In this document: in pieces, positions 5,381 through 5,953 of the stretch | How positions within the stretch are numbered: the stretch's first letter is position 1 | How the letters are laid out: the number at the start of each line of letters is the position of its first letter | NCBI GenBank assembly: GCA_044450465.1 | Contig: JBIOJB010000136.1 | Location: 1 to 5,953, forward strand | Direction of reading: 5' to 3' | DNA length: 5,953 nt | Source: JBIOJB01 sp044450465 | Lineage (GTDB): Bacteria; Chloroflexota; Dormibacteria; Dormibacterales; Dormibacteraceae | The notes under the pieces: generated by a model | What the model saw: only the letters and a program-made list of their open reading frames with translations | Database searches by the model: none | What the model was told of the DNA's origin: nothing | Position numbers and translations under genes: made by a program

Positions 5381-5523
5381 GCAATGGGTTCGGCGGTTAC
5401 GATAAACCTTCGAAGAAAAAGGCCGCGAAGAAGCGGGTCAAGAAGGCCGCGAAGAAAGCAACGGGAGCACCGGGAAAGCGTGTCTTGAAGAAGGCTGCAA
5501 AGAAAGCCAAGAAGACGAAGTAG
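5377..5523 (+). CDS. Lysine/alanine-rich basic peptide, 48 aa, histone H1-like repeats
   Basis: The product has a short ordinary leader (MSNGFGGYDKPS) and is then almost wholly Lys and Ala: 18 Lys, 9 Ala and 2 Arg in 48 residues, arranged as KKAAKK-type units at about 14-19, 22-27 and 38-43, split by a Gly-Ala-Pro-Gly hinge (30-33). Such repeats are known from histone H1-like and AlgP-like bacterial nucleoid proteins, where they bind DNA or other polyanions through charge. A free-standing 48-residue version is unusual, and RNA, acidic lipid or membrane binding are equally possible. The start at 5377 overlaps the TGA of the membrane protein gene (ATGA) and has a good ribosome site. An in-frame extension to 5257 exists but would overlap that gene by over 120 bp without support. 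Coding potential is inferred from context, because a repetitive peptide gives little family evidence. Confidence 0.65.
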   Translation: MSNGFGGYDKPSKKKAAKKRVKKAAKKATGAPGKRVLKKAAKKAKKTK

Positions 5524-5953
5524 GCTAGGGCCTTGGGGGCTTACCGGGGAGCGCTGCGGTGGACTCCGTTCCCACGGCCGTCAGCGGTCAAGGTCGTAGC
5601 CGGTCGCCCACCCCCTCCGACGCCAGGCGGGTCCGATTCGGGGGTCGGGTAGCATCGGAACAGAAAACCGGCGGATCGACGCCCCGCCAGGGCTCCCGCG
5701 TGCAGGGGTGATGCGGAGCGGCGCCCGACGCGCGAATTGCCCAATACAGAGGTAGAAGCGGTCCCCTTCGGCATCCGGAAATGCTTGAAAGGCAAGGCTT
5801 CTAGCGCTGCCTTCTGCCCAGAAGAACCATTCTGAGCAGTACCTACCACACGCTCTTGGGCTGCTGGCGCTTCCCTTGGAGACGGCGGACGTGCTGGTGT
5901 TCACCTATCGTTCATTGGCTCGGCTCTACAACGCCCACGATCCGGGCGGGGCC
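5524..5953. other. Right-hand region without a confident gene
   Basis: After the stop at 5523 GC rises again and no gene is convincing. On the plus strand a frame is open from 5789 to the window end (55 codons), ending LETADVLVFTYRSLARLYNA then HDPGGA, which reads like real protein; it lacks an ATG or GTG in a sensible place, with an in-frame TGA at 5786-5788. On the minus strand a frame (5904-5581) contains FPDAEGDRFYLCIGQFARRA, also protein-like, but its GTG directly follows an in-frame stop and has only a weak ribosome site. The two overlap, so at most one is likely real. No terminator with a T run is seen after 5523. Confidence 0.3.

Noticed and set aside
1..5953. CRISPR array, tRNA or rRNA genes
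   Set aside because: No regularly spaced direct repeats and no recognisable tRNA or rRNA segments were seen on either strand.

Overview
The window is GC-rich DNA, roughly two-thirds G+C by eye. It is dominated by one large IS66-family insertion sequence that sits between two unrelated, broken genes. The chromosomal or plasmid background cannot be named with certainty. The GC content and the style of the IS66 proteins, a TnpA with a winged-helix-like core and a very long TnpC, would fit a myxobacterium or another high-GC proteobacterium. The VirB10 fragment shows that a type IV secretion or conjugation locus is or was present.

Layout, left to right. Bases 1-285 hold the C-terminal domain of a VirB10 protein on the plus strand; it runs off the left edge and is cut right after its Val-Asp-Thr-His-Phe motif. 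Bases 286-4418 are an IS66-like element of 4133 bp, bounded by 23-bp imperfect inverted repeats (19 of 23 identical). All its genes lie on the minus strand and are read right to left: tnpA (4345-3851), tnpB (3854-3480), a DUF4338/DruA-family passenger gene (3422-2544) and tnpC (2544-370). The junctions tnpA/tnpB (ATGA) and druA-like/tnpC (TGATG) overlap, so the passenger is built into the transposition operon. TnpC carries an unusual tail of about 158 residues beyond the normal IS66 end, including a hydrophobic segment.

Right of the element, 4426-4639 is a PIN-domain gene broken by a one-base frameshift and lacking its C-terminal part. Next comes a GC-rich stretch with inverted repeats that I cannot assign (about 4640-4855). 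Bases 4856-5523 have clearly lower GC and hold a two-gene unit: a small protein with four predicted membrane segments and, overlapping it by ATGA, a 48-residue peptide of repeated Lys-Lys-Ala-Ala-Lys-Lys units. Bases 5524-5953 contain no gene I can defend, although an open frame at the right edge may be the start of one.

The IS66 genes would act together in cis: TnpC is the DDE transposase and TnpA and TnpB are its required accessory proteins. The role of the DruA-like passenger is unknown. DruA is known from the Druantia anti-phage system, but the other Druantia genes are absent here. The element has no target-site duplication and its flanks come from unrelated genes. This implies rearrangement after insertion (or an assembly join) rather than one simple insertion.
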